A stretch of DNA of 64,000 nt. It comes from Pseudoips prasinana (lineage: Eukaryota > Arthropoda > Insecta > Lepidoptera > Nolidae). Position 1 is the first letter of the stretch, and each line of letters begins with the position of its first letter. The stretch covers positions 27,936,001 to 28,000,000 of the forward strand of contig OX621254.1 in assembly GCA_951640165.1 (NCBI GenBank). The letters run 5' to 3'. Of this stretch, positions 1 to 9,641 are shown one piece after another. Below the pieces are notes generated by a model that was not told the DNA's origin, did not search any database, and was given only the letters and a program-made list of their open reading frames with translations. The translations under genes and the position numbers were made by a program.

Positions 1-36
1 TCTTGGGGGGGATATGCCATAATCGCCACGCTTATA
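1..36 (-). repeat. Tail of RTE-derived dwarf element (cut by window edge)
   Basis: The first bases match, in reverse orientation, the segment around 'gcgtggcgattatggcatat' found in the dwarf elements at 22515-22745 and 63168-63405. Only the part next to the 3' end is inside the window. From about 40 to 515 I see only AT-rich sequence with no recognisable feature. Confidence 0.6.
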
Positions 37-518
37 TTATTATGTAGTATTAATATAATATTAATCTGATAATCTTTTTGCTTTAAATCTTGACATTTTT
101 AAATTAAAATTTGACATACTTAATAATTCTTACAAATAGCATAAATTCTATAACTTTTTTTCATTAACAAAAAGCCTTCTTCCTTTCTTCTACTATGCTG
201 TGCCCGACAGGGTCCATAATTGTTACATAATTATAAGATTATACCATCTGTTATACATTATGGAAGCAATAAATGATTGAGTATTGAGTAGTAGGTATAT
301 CAGTTATCTGGTTGGCCATGTGTATTTATTTAAAGGTACACCAACAGCTTCTGTATATAACATTTCAAATAACGATTGGTACCAAGTTATGGTCTTATAC
401 CTACAGTTGCCAATAACAGGTGAACCAACACTCACAAATCGAAATGATAACCTAAGCTAAAAACAAAGTGTTATAAAATTAAAGTGATAATAATAATAAA
501 TAATAATAATTATAATAT

Positions 519-754
519 CTTGGGACAATGACACACAGATCATCCTAGCCCCAAACTAAGCAAAGCTTGTACTATGGGTACCAGGCGACGATATACATAC
601 TTATATAGATAGATAAATACTTATATACATAGAAAACATCCATGACTCAAGAAACAAATATTCGTGCTCATCACACAAATATTTGCACTTACCGGGATTC
701 GAACCCAGGACCACCAGCTTCGTAGACAGGAGCACTACCAACTAGGCTACGGTC
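519..754 (-). repeat. tRNA-derived SINE, family 2
   Basis: Read on the minus strand, the element opens with a tRNA-like head with A-box-like 'tagcctagttggtag' and B-box 'gggttcgaatccc', followed by a body containing 'agcacgaatatttg' and 'ggtacccatagtacaagctt', and ends near 'gtgtgacattgtccc' followed by AT-rich triplets. The same head and body recur at 11874, 15841, 26325 and 47175. tRNA-like heads of this kind act as internal RNA polymerase III promoters. This is a SINE, not a functional tRNA gene, because the sequence after the B box does not close an acceptor stem. Confidence 0.8.
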
Positions 755-771
755 TTCTTCTTAGCGATTCG

Positions 772-1195
772 ATGGCAAACTTGTTAAATTTTTGTGGCCC
801 AGAACGTGGCCACAGTGATTGCCCTGCTTGTGGCATTTTTAAGGTCGTGCCATGAACGTGTGGCAGGGCAGGCTGGACACGATGTTAGATGGGCCATGGA
901 TTGGACCGATGCTCCGCAAATACAGTCCATTTTAGGGGTGCCTGACAGTCCCCACCTAGACATGTTTTCTTTACTTCGGCCCACCTGAGTCCGGAGTCTG
1001 TTTAGGGACTTCCAGATCGGCCACGGTAATTGATGTCCAGGCGGGAGGCTTTCGGAAAGCGTGACAAGCTGATCCATGAATCCTTTTTGTGCACGCCAGA
1101 TGCTGCATCTTGCTGTTGAGGGATCGGTCGTTAGTGGCGTGGTGCATTTGGCAAAGCTATTTCGGCTTTTAAGCCTTTGGCTACGGTGATCCTGG
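772..1195 (-). mobile_element. LINE fragment, C-terminal Cys-rich end of reverse transcriptase ORF
   Basis: The minus-strand reading frame 784-1200 has a segment with WKSLNRLRTQVGR, then CICGA and an HLTSCPAC-like cysteine/histidine cluster, the pattern that ends many I/R1/CR1-group LINE ORF2 proteins (a short Cys-rich domain after the reverse transcriptase or RNase H region). No reverse transcriptase core is present, so it is a 5'-truncated dead copy. It lies between SINEs of families 2 and 3, both also on the minus strand. The clade cannot be fixed from this length. Confidence 0.6.
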
Positions 1196-1199
1196 GACA

Positions 1200-1430
1200 T
1201 TATTCATACACGGCCATCTGATCCCAAACTAAGCAGAGCTTGTACTATGGAAACCAGATAACTGATATATTACATATACTATTTTTCTTTTGTAAATACA
1301 TACTTATATAGATAATTTACACCCAGACTCAGGTCAAACAGATATGTTCATGCACACAAATCTTTGTCCCGGGTGGGAATCGAACCCACGACCTGTGGCG
1401 TGAAAGTCAGCTACCAACCACGCCAACTAT
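1200..1430 (-). repeat. tRNA-derived SINE, family 3
   Basis: Minus-strand copy: a tRNA-like head with a B box 'gggttcgattcccac' near 1370-1390, then a body with 'tgtgtgcatgaacatatctg' and 'ccatagtacaagctctgc'. It matches the plus-strand copies at 29721-29975 and 37764-38028. Its 3' half resembles SINE family 2 around 'tagtacaagctttgcttagt', so the two families probably share a tail. Confidence 0.75.
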
Positions 1431-1696
1431 ATAAACAAAAATATAACAAATAGTTATTAAACTTAACTAAACCAAATTATCAAATAGAAATTGTGTAAAT
1501 GATGTCTCAGGATATTATTATTATTAATATTACAGAATATCATTGCTTGTATGTATCATATTACTAACGACTTCCGCATTTGTAAATAAATACTAGAAAT
1601 AATTAATAATCATGCAAATTTAATGTGAATGACCGTGAATATTTTAATCATGGACAAGATTTATATCTAAATTTTATATCCATACTTAGTTACCGT

Positions 1697-2004
1697 ATGG
1701 GCACCCTGGTTGTGCAAGCCGCCCAGTTGGCCTCTGGCATAACTTATGGACTGTTGTCTAATCGAAATATGGGCACCCTGGTGTCAGAGTTGTGCAAGCC
1801 GCCCAGTTGGCCTCTGGCATAACTTATGGACTGTTGTCTCATCAAAATATGGGCACCCTGGTGTCAGAGTTGTGCAAGCCGCCCAGTTGGCCTCTGGCAT
1901 AACTTATGGACTGTAGTCTCATCAAAATATGGGCACCCTGGTGTCATAGTTGTGCAAGCCGCCCAGTTGGCCTCTGGCATAACTTATGGACTGTTGTCTC
2001 ATAA
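1697..2004 (+). repeat. 80-bp tandem repeat, four units
   Basis: Units begin at 1697, 1769, 1849 and 1929 with 'atgggcaccctgg'. The first is 72 bp because it lacks 'gtcagagt'; the others are about 80 bp and nearly identical. A diverged related segment recurs at 2408-2485 ('accctggtgtcagagttg'), so the array sits beside or within the same parent repeat as the LINE tail that follows. It is open in more than one frame, but I see no sign that it is coding. Confidence 0.85.
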
Positions 2005-2009
2005 AAAAA

Positions 2010-2480
2010 CTGACTAGATATATGGCCTGTGCGTCTGTTACAGACGATCTACGGCGCATTGTCTGATAGACATTTCTTATTGTGGCTAAACAAACCGATG
2101 CGAGAGCGGCATAGCCTGCCGGAGGCCTGACAAGAGAAGTTTGCGGTGGTTGGTGCCGAGCCGCCTTCATGTCGCTTCTGTCTCTTATCAGCAAGTACTC
2201 CGAACCAGGCTTCATCACCGATCTTACGACCCTCCACTACACGTTTGCGCCATTCAACTCTATATTCAGCGAGCTTTTCCCAGCTACAGTGGTCAATTTT
2301 AAAAGCGGCCATATCCCGCTTGGTGCAGTCTTTAAAGCGAAGCAGAGGTCTACCGACATCCCGCTTCGCATTAGCTACCGCACCCAACAGAACACATCGT
2401 GGTATTCGAGAGATATTGTATGGGCAGTTGTTACCCTGGTGTCAGAGTTGTTCAAGCCGCCCAATAGGCCCCTGACAAGG
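2010..2480 (-). mobile_element. LINE fragment (CR1/L2-like C-terminus)
   Basis: Minus frame 2387-2049 contains GRPLLRFKDCTKRDMAAFKI, a WEKLAEYRVEWRKRV segment and a GG-terminated basic tail. This order (RPxLRFKDxxKRDL then WExLAxDRxxWR) is the recurrent C-terminus of CR1/L2-type LINE reverse transcriptases. Only about 110 residues remain and there is no catalytic core, so it is a dead 3' fragment. Confidence 0.6.
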
Positions 2481-2723
2481 CTTACCGACTGTTGCCTAAT
2501 TTCTACAACCGAGACGGACAGGTTAACGTGCCCTACGAAGCACGGTGACGCTCAGAAATTAAACTACTTTGGCGGTCACCCGTCTATGGAATGACTGCGA
2601 GCTTAGTTGCTTAACCTCGCCAATCACTTACGGACTGGTGAGAGCATTTGGCCATTTATATCCATGTAAAGCAACATAATATTAATATGCGTCTATTTTT
2701 AAGGTTACATTGAATTTTAACAA

Positions 2724-3040
2724 TCTATACATATAATAAAATCGTAGGAAAGTCGAAACTGTACATTGAATATTTTCTAAAAAGGATACTTGGGGCGTGA
2801 TCTACAATCGATATCGAAGCCAAAAATATAGTTTTTAGAGTTTTTGTCTGTTTGTCTGTATGTATGTCCGGGCTAAACTGAGAAAGTACTGCATGGATTT
2901 ACCTACTTCAAATTTTGCATGAATATTACTAAGAGGTCGGGTCAACATATAGGCTACATATTATCACGCTATCACTTACGAGGGAGGAGCTATAATAATT
3001 TATAAAATTTAACGCGGGTAATACCGCGGGGCACATCTAG
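2724..3040 (+). mobile_element. Non-autonomous Helitron-like element, type A
   Basis: The element starts TCTATACATATAATAAAAT and ends with a short GC hairpin ('gcgggtaataccgc') followed by 'ggggcacatCTAG' and a host T. A 5' TC, a 3' CTRR, a hairpin just before the terminus and no target duplication are Helitron hallmarks. At 317 bp it carries no Rep/helicase ORF. Other type A copies: 4086-4406 (-), 23586-23907 (+), 37467-37758 (-) and the array from 35112. Confidence 0.75.
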
Positions 3041-3150
3041 TATACAATATTACCACAACACAATGAAATAGAAATACTGACATTAAATAATAATAATTAA
3101 TACAGTGGGTCAACCAACACACTGCTATACTATTATGTGGCCTAGAGTAT

Positions 3151-3455
3151 GCCTCGTTGGTCTAGCGGTAGCGTGTTCACCCGCAGATAATGAAGTCCTG
3201 GGTTCAAATCCCGGGTTGAGCCAGAAAGTGATTTGGTATTTCTCAGTATCAGCCCGAAGACTAGGAGTAGACGCTGATACTGAGACGACTGAAAGCCGAC
3301 GGCCCTGTTCCTGACCTCTTCCGGTCGGGTCGCTAGTCGTCCTATCATGACACACACTTCACACTTGTGCACTATAATATATCCTGCGCAATTGGCTACT
3401 CTCCATCGAGACTGGCTGCCGTGGCCGAAATTAGGTCGGGAGGGCATTATTATTA
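3151..3455 (+). repeat. tRNA-derived SINE, family 1
   Basis: The head 'gcctcgttggtctagcggta' with B box 'gggttcaaatcccggg' is followed by a body with 'cctgacctcttccggtcggg' and an (ATT)n tail near 3441-3455. The same unit is at 10645-11011 (-), 21200-21485 (-), 21831-22212 (+) and 52429-52813 (+); the last shows its exact limits by target duplication. This copy is shortened in its middle. Confidence 0.8.
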
Positions 3456-3880
3456 TACTATATATATTTATATAAGCAAAGGTAAAATCTGAAAACCATA
3501 TAATTATAGTAACATAGAAAAATTAAAGCGGCAAACCATTTCGTAAACGGTAGCATTAAAGCGCTGACCGTCGTTTTAAACACAAGGCCCGTCATAATAA
3601 TAATACTAAATTCGTACCCTAATATAGACAAAACAATTCCAACAATATTTAGTAAAATATAAATTTTAATTATTAAACCTGAACATAATCTCAATACAAG
3701 CTAGCTAAATATCACTACTATTATAAAATAAATTTTATAAATGTTTTAACAATCCGTGTACCTACCTAAATATCTATAATAAGTAACTAGAAATAATAAC
3801 TGTATTACTACAAACATGTTCTGACTATTTACAAGCGCTACTTAAAGTCTACGTCAATAAAAACCTTTTTTTTGTTATTT
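3456..3880 (+). repeat. LINE-type 3' tail, family X
   Basis: From 3456 to about 3695 nothing is recognisable. The second part, ending in 'aagtctacgtcaataaaaac' and a T-rich run, matches copies at 26868-27170 (-), 27336-27535 (+), 41480-41755 (+) and 47095-47660 (-). These look like 3' untranslated tails of a LINE whose coding part is absent from the window. A scrap with 'actcgcacttggcc' (about 3908-3924) then belongs to the snapback element at 4749 and 39614. Confidence 0.5.
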
Positions 3881-4085
3881 TATTTTTTATAGTAACAAGA
3901 CTCCAACTCGCACTTGGCCGATGTTTATTTACTGAGTTAACAAAATAAATCGTAAATTTTCCATATAACTGTGTCAAACAAACAGTTATATAACAGACAA
4001 CCAGTTATAAATGCTAATGTCTATTGAACTATGTTAATAGGGACATATGCGAGAATTTTAAACATTTGAGTAATTTAACATATTA

Positions 4086-4406
4086 CTAGCTGTGCCCCGC
4101 GGTTTTACCCGCGTTAAACTTTATAAATTACCACAGCTCCTCCCCCGTAGGCAATAGCGTGATGATATGTAACCTATATGTTCACTCAACCTCTTCGTAA
4201 TATTCATGCAAAATTTTAAGTAAATCCATGCAGTACTTTTTGAGTTTAGCCCGGACATACATACCGACAAACAGATAAACAGACAAAAATTCTAAAAACG
4301 ATATCATTGGCTTCGATATCGATTGTAGATCACGCCCTAAATATCCTTTTTAAAAGATAGTCAATGTACAGTTTTGACTTTCCTACGATTTTATTATATG
4401 TATAGA
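4086..4406 (-). mobile_element. Non-autonomous Helitron-like element, type A
   Basis: Inverse copy of the 2724 element: on the plus strand it opens with CTAG and 'ctgtgccccgcggttttacc' and closes with the complement of the 5' end at 4406. The terminal hairpin (CGCGG/CCGCG) is intact. No coding capacity. Confidence 0.75.
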
Positions 4407-4523
4407 TTTACCTACTCACATAGTATTTAAATTTTACGTAGCGGTTTTCTGTATCGTTGGTGTGGTTTACTCAACTGCAAAAGTGGGCTTCTGGTTTCAT
4501 ATTAAATACCTTGTGGTTATTTG

Positions 4524-5450
4524 TAAAACACCAACAACCGCGCAGGACTAAATTGATAATTTCATAGGCTGCAATTTTTGTTCTACGAGTTTGGACATAA
4601 CTCAATAGATGAAAAAAAAAAGATTTAAAAAGTTTTCGTTGTACTGTCGTGATATTTGTAGGTCTATGTTACATTCGAAACAAAAGAAAGCGCGCGTGTG
4701 CGCGTCTTTGCGAAGCTCGTAGAGTTATAAAAATTCAAGCAGTAAATAAAAAACCGGCCAAGTGCGACTCGGACTCGCCCATGAAGAGTTCCGTAGAAGC
4801 AAGTATTTCAGTTGATTAAATGAAAGGTAAACTGCGGTTTACTTTTTACGACGTATTAAAAAAAAACTACTTACTAGATCTTGTACAAACTAATTTTCGG
4901 TGGACGTTTGCATGGTAATGTACATTATAATTTTTTTTTGTTTTATCATTCTCTTATTTTAGAAGTTATAGGGGGCGGGGGGACTTGTTTTACCACTTTG
5001 GAAGTGTCTCTCACGCAAACTATTCAGTTTAGAAAAAAATGATATGAGAAACCTCAATATCATTTTTAAAGACCTATCCATAGAAACCACACATGCAAGG
5101 GTGCGGTGAAAAAAATTTTTTTGAGTTTCAGTTCTATGTACCCGCAAAATTATTGTTCTTTTTGCTATTTTTGTGTGAAAATCTTAATGCGATTCACAAA
5201 TTTCAACAGTTTACAGCTCTTATAGTTTCGGAAAAAAGTGGCTGTGACATACGGATGGACAGTCAGTCAGACATGCCGAATCTATAAGAGTTCCTTTTTT
5301 CCCATTTGGCTACGGAACCCTAATTAATATGTATTCTTTTTATATCAAAATAAAATCTAACAAATTATCAAAAGTTGTAGAACAAAAGTTGTTGCACAAT
5401 TAACACCATAAGTGTTAAGTATTTAGTGCTGCGAGGTTGTTGGTGTTTTA
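4524..5450. mobile_element. Inverted-repeat element with nested second element
   Basis: The ends TAAAACACCAACAACC (4524) and its complement at about 5435-5450 ('gttgttggtgtttta') make imperfect inverted repeats of roughly 80 bp, both continuing into 'gcaatttttgttctac'-like sequence. A second member with the same ends lies at 56708-62776. No transposase is visible, so this is a non-autonomous (MITE-like) element. Its middle is filled by the unrelated element at 4749-5323. Confidence 0.6.
4749..5323 (+). repeat. Dispersed 'GGCCAAGTGCGA' element with inverted ends
   Basis: It starts 'accggccaagtgcgactcgg' followed by 'agttccgtag' and ends with the near complement 'tttggctacggaacccta'. The second copy is on the minus strand at 39614-40134. 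The body includes a polypurine/polypyrimidine stretch and 'gacagtcagtcagacatgcc'. It is a non-coding interspersed repeat of unknown class, nested in the 4524-5450 element. Confidence 0.65.
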
Positions 5451-5465
5451 GAAGTAACCTGGTAT

Positions 5466-5643
5466 ACTGGAAGGGCATAATTATAGCTCAAAGAACTGAC
5501 GGCCGCTGGGGCAGTAAGGTTATCGAGTGGTGACCACTGTAAGACGCAGCATGGGTAGGTCCCCTAGGTGACCGGACTGATGATCTTGTGGGGTTCACCG
5601 GAAGCCGCTAAATGCGGGTAGCGTAAGACCGGCAGTTGTGGAA
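5466..5643 (+). mobile_element. RTE LINE 3' fragment, truncated
   Basis: It can be read as a decayed copy of the end of the RTE ORF at 51440-51610 ('gaactgacggccgctggggc', 'cggaagccgctaaatgcggg'). It stops where the inverted-repeat element at 5647 begins; the expected 3' end ('ctttgggggaggcc') is missing. Confidence 0.6.
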
Positions 5644-5646
5644 ATA

Positions 5647-6039
5647 GAGATTGCAACCCGGTATGTTTTTCAACCCGGCCGGGTCCGGTAACATTCGTCG
5701 CCAAACCGGCCGGGTTGATTTGTTAGGATGAAACCATTAAAATATTTTAGGAGAATTTGCTGTAAGTAAATGGAGGAAAATGGAAATCGCTGGATGCAAA
5801 TAGCGCAAGACCGGCGATTGTGGAGATCTTTGGGGGAGGCATTTGTCCAGCAGTGGACGTCTTTCGGCTGATATGATGATGATGAAATGTAGGAAAAATA
5901 CAATGATTCAAGGTTACGGAATAACATTTATTTCAAACCAGCAAATCAACAATAATCAGTCTTAATCAGAATTTGCCGGGCCCGGTGCCCTTTTATACAT
6001 TCACTGGGCCCGGCCAGGTCCGGCCCGGTTTGCAATCTC
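5647..6039. mobile_element. MITE-like element with GAGATTGCAA termini and CCGGGCCGG motifs
   Basis: The left end GAGATTGCAACCCGG and the right end CCGGTTTGCAATCTC are inverted repeats. Subterminal GC-rich blocks ('aacccggccgggt', 'gggcccggccagg') repeat inside. An RTE LINE tail (5786-5886) lies in its middle, so the net element is about 290 bp. Short termini with repeated subterminal motifs suggest a hAT-type non-autonomous element, which is an inference; no clear 8-bp target duplication was found. Confidence 0.55.
5786..5886 (+). mobile_element. RTE LINE 3' tail nested in MITE
   Basis: 'tggagatctttgggggaggc', 'cagcagtggacgtctttcgg' and a terminal (ATG)n match the 3' end of the RTE copy at 51600-51668. 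It is flanked on both sides by sequence of the 5647-6039 element. From 6040 to 6650 I see no recognisable feature. Confidence 0.65.
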
Positions 6040-6653
6040 AATGATAATATATGTCAAACTTGGATCCGAATTCTGAAACTCATGAACTGAGTTTAGGAAC
6101 ATCTCATCATTATCACCATATAATAGTGAAATCACCTTCAAGTAAGAAAATAATAATATCTCTAACTCTCAGGCATGCCGGTTTACTCGCGATGTTTTAC
6201 TTCACCGATTTAAGTACGAGATAATTCATTTTAATACTCACATGAACTCTGAAAGTTAATTGTTTAAACTCTAAACCATTGGCTTTACAGCCCAAAAGTC
6301 TAACATCTAAGCTATATTGACTTGACTTGAAAAAGAAATTAATTATCTACCGCCAAAATCTTGCATTCTCGCAAATTCGTTGCGGGATCCAAGACAGTTA
6401 AAGCGTTTCCCCGTGACATGCCTGAGCCTCACCGCTCAGTGTCATTTCATTGTGTGTCATTTTGATCCTGGCTTATAGGAGTTGCAGTAGCGGGTGAAAG
6501 GGAAGGACTAGTCCCGACTAAAAAAGAAAAATACCGTCCACATCTTCAATGTCTTAATACATAGGCGAGAGTGCGACATCAAACTCAATTTACACTGCCA
6601 CAATGCAATGGAAGCGAACTTATGAAGCAAAATTTTACATCGAATAACGAAAG

Positions 6654-7476
6654 TCTAAGTCAAATGTCAAAAATAATTTATTCCGTAAAAGTTTAACGTT
6701 TATGTGGATTCGTAATTTTTTTTTACCCTATCCGTGCAGTGCATGACGTGTCAGCTACTGAGAAACTGCCAGAGAACTCAGTAGGAATACTTTTTAAAAA
6801 TAAAATAAACTTAAGATTAAATACAATAATGTGTGTTGTCGGAAAACAACTCAATCCCAAACATTTTTGTCACTTAAATAATCAGAAATTTTGTAATATG
6901 CTACACAATTAGGCTTTAATAATTCTTTAAAACTTATTCGTAGAATATCATTGGGAAGTTTATTATAGAATCTAATACATTTCTCCATAAAAGAGTTACT
7001 TAGATTGTGGAGACGGGTAGTATGCAATCGCTCCTTTTACAGAAGGAATCAATATTTTTATGCACATATTCGTAGATTTTCATATAGCTATAATATACTG
7101 AGATGCTACAGTTAGAATGTTAACCTCTTTGAACTTTTCTCTTAGAGACACTGTCGGGCCAAGACTATAGATAGTTCTTACAGCTCTTTTGTGCAATATA
7201 AATATGGTGTTAATGTCAGCAGAGCTACCCCAGAGAAGAATTCCATAGGACATTACACTATGAAAATAGCTGAAATAAACCATTCTAGCTGTGTCAACAT
7301 CAGTCAGCCGTCTAATAGTTTTCACTGCATATGCTGCAGAACTTAATTTGCCGGACAGTTTTTCTATATGTGAGCTCCATTGTAGCTTTGAGTCAGTAGT
7401 GATACCCAAGAACACAGTTGATTCAACAGGGTCCAACCTAGCTCCATTAAGTTGTACATTGGTTGTCGCCTGTTTC
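6654..7476 (-). mobile_element. Jockey-like LINE J1, C-terminal reverse transcriptase and 3' UTR
   Basis: The minus frame 7478-7080 reads as the end of a jockey-type reverse transcriptase: STVFLGITTDSKLQWSSHIE (post-palm region), then SYFHSVMSYGILLWGSS and HKRAVRTIYSL. The 3' UTR continues left through 'ctgagttctctggcagtttc' to a tail with 'gtcaaaaataatttattccg'. The frame breaks after 7080, so the copy is dead. Other J1 copies: 9642-10100 (-), 25129-25495 (+), 45826-46150 (-) and 48395-49075 (+). Confidence 0.75.
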
Positions 7477-7765
7477 ACTTACAACGAGCAGGAGAATGCT
7501 CGAGAATGCACGAGAATTTCCCGGAAGACACGCGATCTCTAATTTGCTATTATATTGTACCTTACACAATTGAAATAGAGTTCATAATGCTAAGTACAAT
7601 TACATTGCAAAAATTCGCTTCCGTTCCATTCCGCGGATTCCATTCCATTCCATGTAAATTGTGCCTCAATCAATCAAAGCGTGTGTTCATAATACATTGG
7701 TTTTAGCTTTCAGAGAATAGAGTTTAAAATGAGGTGGTGAATATAAATACCAATTGTCCAATTAA

Positions 7766-7816
7766 GTGTTGAAGAGCTCACAGTGGCTAGGCACGCAGTC
7801 AGTCCACAGATGGGTG
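7766..7816 (+). repeat. 5S rRNA-like fragment (possible SINE3 head)
   Basis: 'gcagtcagtccacagatggg' followed by 'tgaccgcc' resembles the 3' part of metazoan 5S rRNA (its internal control region and GGATGGGTGACCGCC). Only about 50 bp match and they are imperfect; the 5' half of a 5S gene is absent. It is more likely a 5S-derived SINE head than a gene. Weak call. Confidence 0.3.
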
Positions 7817-7877
7817 ACCGCCAATGTGTTATACAACGCCCGCATTACGGAATATAATCCCTGTGTCGCGGGGTACT

Positions 7878-8221
7878 TTGTACCCAACCCTCCACCTCCA
7901 CAGGCGTCGAAAGATTATGTAACTCGTTCGGGCCGCCGGGTCCGCTTTAAGGTACCCAACGATGTTTGATACCACCTTCCATCCTAGCCCTTCTATTCAT
8001 CATGTTTTGTGAAACAAGATTTGTTTTTCTTTTGTTTAAATCAAGTTTTCTAATATAATTGTAATTTGTAACTGTAAGTTGTTATTGTAATTGTAATTGA
8101 ACATTGCCATGACGTTGAGAATCTTGCATTGTTTAAGTTTTTTTTTTTTTCTCAGCGCATCGCATTTTTTTTTATTGTATGTTTTTGAAGGATGGGGTCA
8201 TTTTACACCGTGGGGGGGTGG
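7878..8221 (+). mobile_element. 3' end of Ty3/gypsy-like LTR retrotransposon
   Basis: Frame 7766-7969 ends with a proline run and YVTRSGRRVRFKVPNDV then a stop. A TRSGR basic motif is common at the extreme C-terminus of Ty3/gypsy integrases. Downstream comes a non-coding stretch and a G-rich run ('gtggggggg', about 8211-8219) that fits a polypurine tract directly before the LTR at 8222. Everything 5' of about 7878 is missing. Confidence 0.55.
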
Positions 8222-8427
8222 TGTGGCGGCAACACCGTTGCGTCACCAGGACTGTCAATTCAACAAGTGACAGGGATCTGTCACTTCGGTAAAAAGCGCG
8301 CCATAAGTCTACACGAGACGACAAAAGCTAGAAATACAGATACGTAATATTATATTGTATACCACTGCTGTGTACCAATAAACGTTGTGAAGGTGATGTA
8401 CTGTGTTATTAATGTCCTACGACATCA
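8222..8427 (+). repeat. LTR of the gypsy-like element
   Basis: It starts TGTGGCGGCAACACC directly after the G-rich tract and ends GACATCA, giving the TG...CA termini of an LTR (206 bp). AATAAA at 8377-8382 is a plausible polyadenylation signal. There is no second copy in the window, so the 5' LTR and most of the body were lost. Confidence 0.55.
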
Positions 8428-8448
8428 CCCACTTCAATATTATATAAT

Positions 8449-8577
8449 AGACGGACACAAATTACATCCAGACTCAGAACAACTATTTATGGGTCACACG
8501 AATAGTGGTCCGGCGCGGGACTCGAACCTGCGACACGAAGCGGTGAGGCGACTGTCTTAGCCGCTGCGCCACAGTTT
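8449..8577 (-). repeat. tRNA-derived SINE, family 4
   Basis: Minus strand: the head 'ctgtggcgcagcggctaaga' with B box 'caggttcgagtcccgcgc' is followed by 'ttcgtgtgacccataaatag' and 'ctgagtctggatgtaatttg'. Other copies: 16092 (-), 23397 (-), 23944 (+), 24612 (+), 28292 (-), 29053 (+) and 46768 (+). Confidence 0.75.
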
Positions 8578-8628
8578 GTGCAGTCCTGGTTATAGTCAGT
8601 ACAACAGACGATAAGCTAAATGTCATGC

Positions 8629-8750
8629 TAACTGCCACTTCAGCTTGGTGATTTTTCGAACTCTGTCTACTTCGGAATCAGATAGCAGTGTGTTGGATGT
8701 CTCAAAATCTTTTTTTTTTTATTTGACACTAATAAATAAAACCTTATGTT
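8629..8750 (+). repeat. Short dispersed repeat abutting exon 1 acceptor
   Basis: 'ctgccacttcagcttggt' through 'aataaaaccttatgtt' matches 19898-20015. The match stops inside the polypyrimidine tract of the acceptor for the lipase exon at 8769, so the upstream intron end is made partly of repeat DNA. Confidence 0.7.
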
Positions 8751-8768
8751 TATTTTTTTTTGTTTCAG

Positions 8769-8887
8769 AACGATGTCGCTGCTATTTAGAATAGCGACGG
8801 TGGTTGCGATTGCGATCGGTCAAGTAAGAGCTGCTACCTATGTCCCGCGACCAGAATTTGGGACTCCAGCTGGATTGGTACCTGATT
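8769..8887 (+). CDS. Lipase-family protein, first coding exon (signal peptide)
   Basis: The exon starts after an acceptor ('ttttttttgtttcag'). ATG is at 8773; 38 codons and one extra base precede the donor GTAAGT at 8888. Residues 1-20 (MSLLFRIATVVAIAIGQVRA) form a good signal peptide: a basic residue, a hydrophobic core and an AxA-like cleavage site. The mature N-terminus is short and proline-rich (YVPRPEFGTPAGLVPD). The split codon joins to exon 2 as TGT (Cys), giving VPDCPG, which fits the N-termini of lepidopteran secreted lipase-like proteins. The acceptor before the ATG shows that at least one 5' UTR exon lies upstream; I could not place it. Confidence 0.7.
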
Positions 8888-9350
8888 GTAAGTGTTACAA
8901 CTATACTACTTAAAATATGTAGTTAAATCTGTTATTATTTTATTTTATTTATTTAATTATTATAATAGATCCATCATCAACTTAACACTGAACATTTGAA
9001 GATGACAAGTTGTTGAGTTAAAGACTAGGTGACAGATGTATACATCATTCATAAAAAAAAAAATGTTACAACATATACTAAACACAAAAAAGAAACATAT
9101 TTAATCCTATACTACTAATGCAAATTAAACTTAACCTAAATACCTATAAACATTTAAATTTGGATAGAAGTAAATATGTAATAAAAAAAAAAAGTAAATA
9201 TGTAAATAAAACAGATAAACGTAGAAACATAAAAATTTTAACAGTAGACTATATAATTTTAATAATTAACAAATAAATTATAATTTTAATAATTAACAAT
9301 TATACGGCAATCATAATTTATAATGAAGACCTGATTCTTAGCATTACGCG
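8888..9350 (+). other. Intron 1 start, AT-rich, nothing recognised
   Basis: After the donor at 8888 the sequence is AT-rich with A-runs and no repeat match elsewhere in the window until the palindrome at 9362. Confidence 0.5.
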
Positions 9351-9361
9351 ATGGACCTGGA

Positions 9362-9412
9362 GCGATGGACCTGTTTCCGCACTGTTTCACCGTGCGGAAA
9401 CAGGTCCATCGC
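9362..9412. repeat. Perfect palindrome, 21-bp arms, 9-bp loop
   Basis: Arms 9362-9382 and 9392-9412 are exact complements ('gcgatggacctgtttccgc' within the arm). A partial direct copy of the arm start ('gcgatggacctg') lies just upstream at 9348-9359. The arms do not occur elsewhere in the window. Confidence 0.9.
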
Positions 9413-9641
9413 GGTAGAGGAGGGAACACTTGACAGAATCTGAGACGTGCGACTCAGATGTAGGTTTAAGGGGGCCCCCTGTGATGCATCAACGCTCACC
9501 TTCTCTGTCTCTCAGTGTTCCCCCTCTTCCTAGCCAAATTTGATACGATCCTAACAATGTCGCTTTGGATACTCGTTCTAATATAGAACTTACGGAAGTT
9601 CTTAATATTCCTAGGTCTTTTAATAGGTTATAGAGGGATTT

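Noticed and set aside
1625..2017. Open frames over the 80-bp repeats as a small repetitive protein
   Set aside because: The frame is open only because the unit length allows it; the 72-bp first unit and flanks give no start context, and the DNA repeat itself explains the pattern.
3150..3222. Functional tRNA gene at the SINE 1 heads
   Set aside because: A- and B-box-like blocks are present but no acceptor stem closes, and the same head is always followed by the SINE body.
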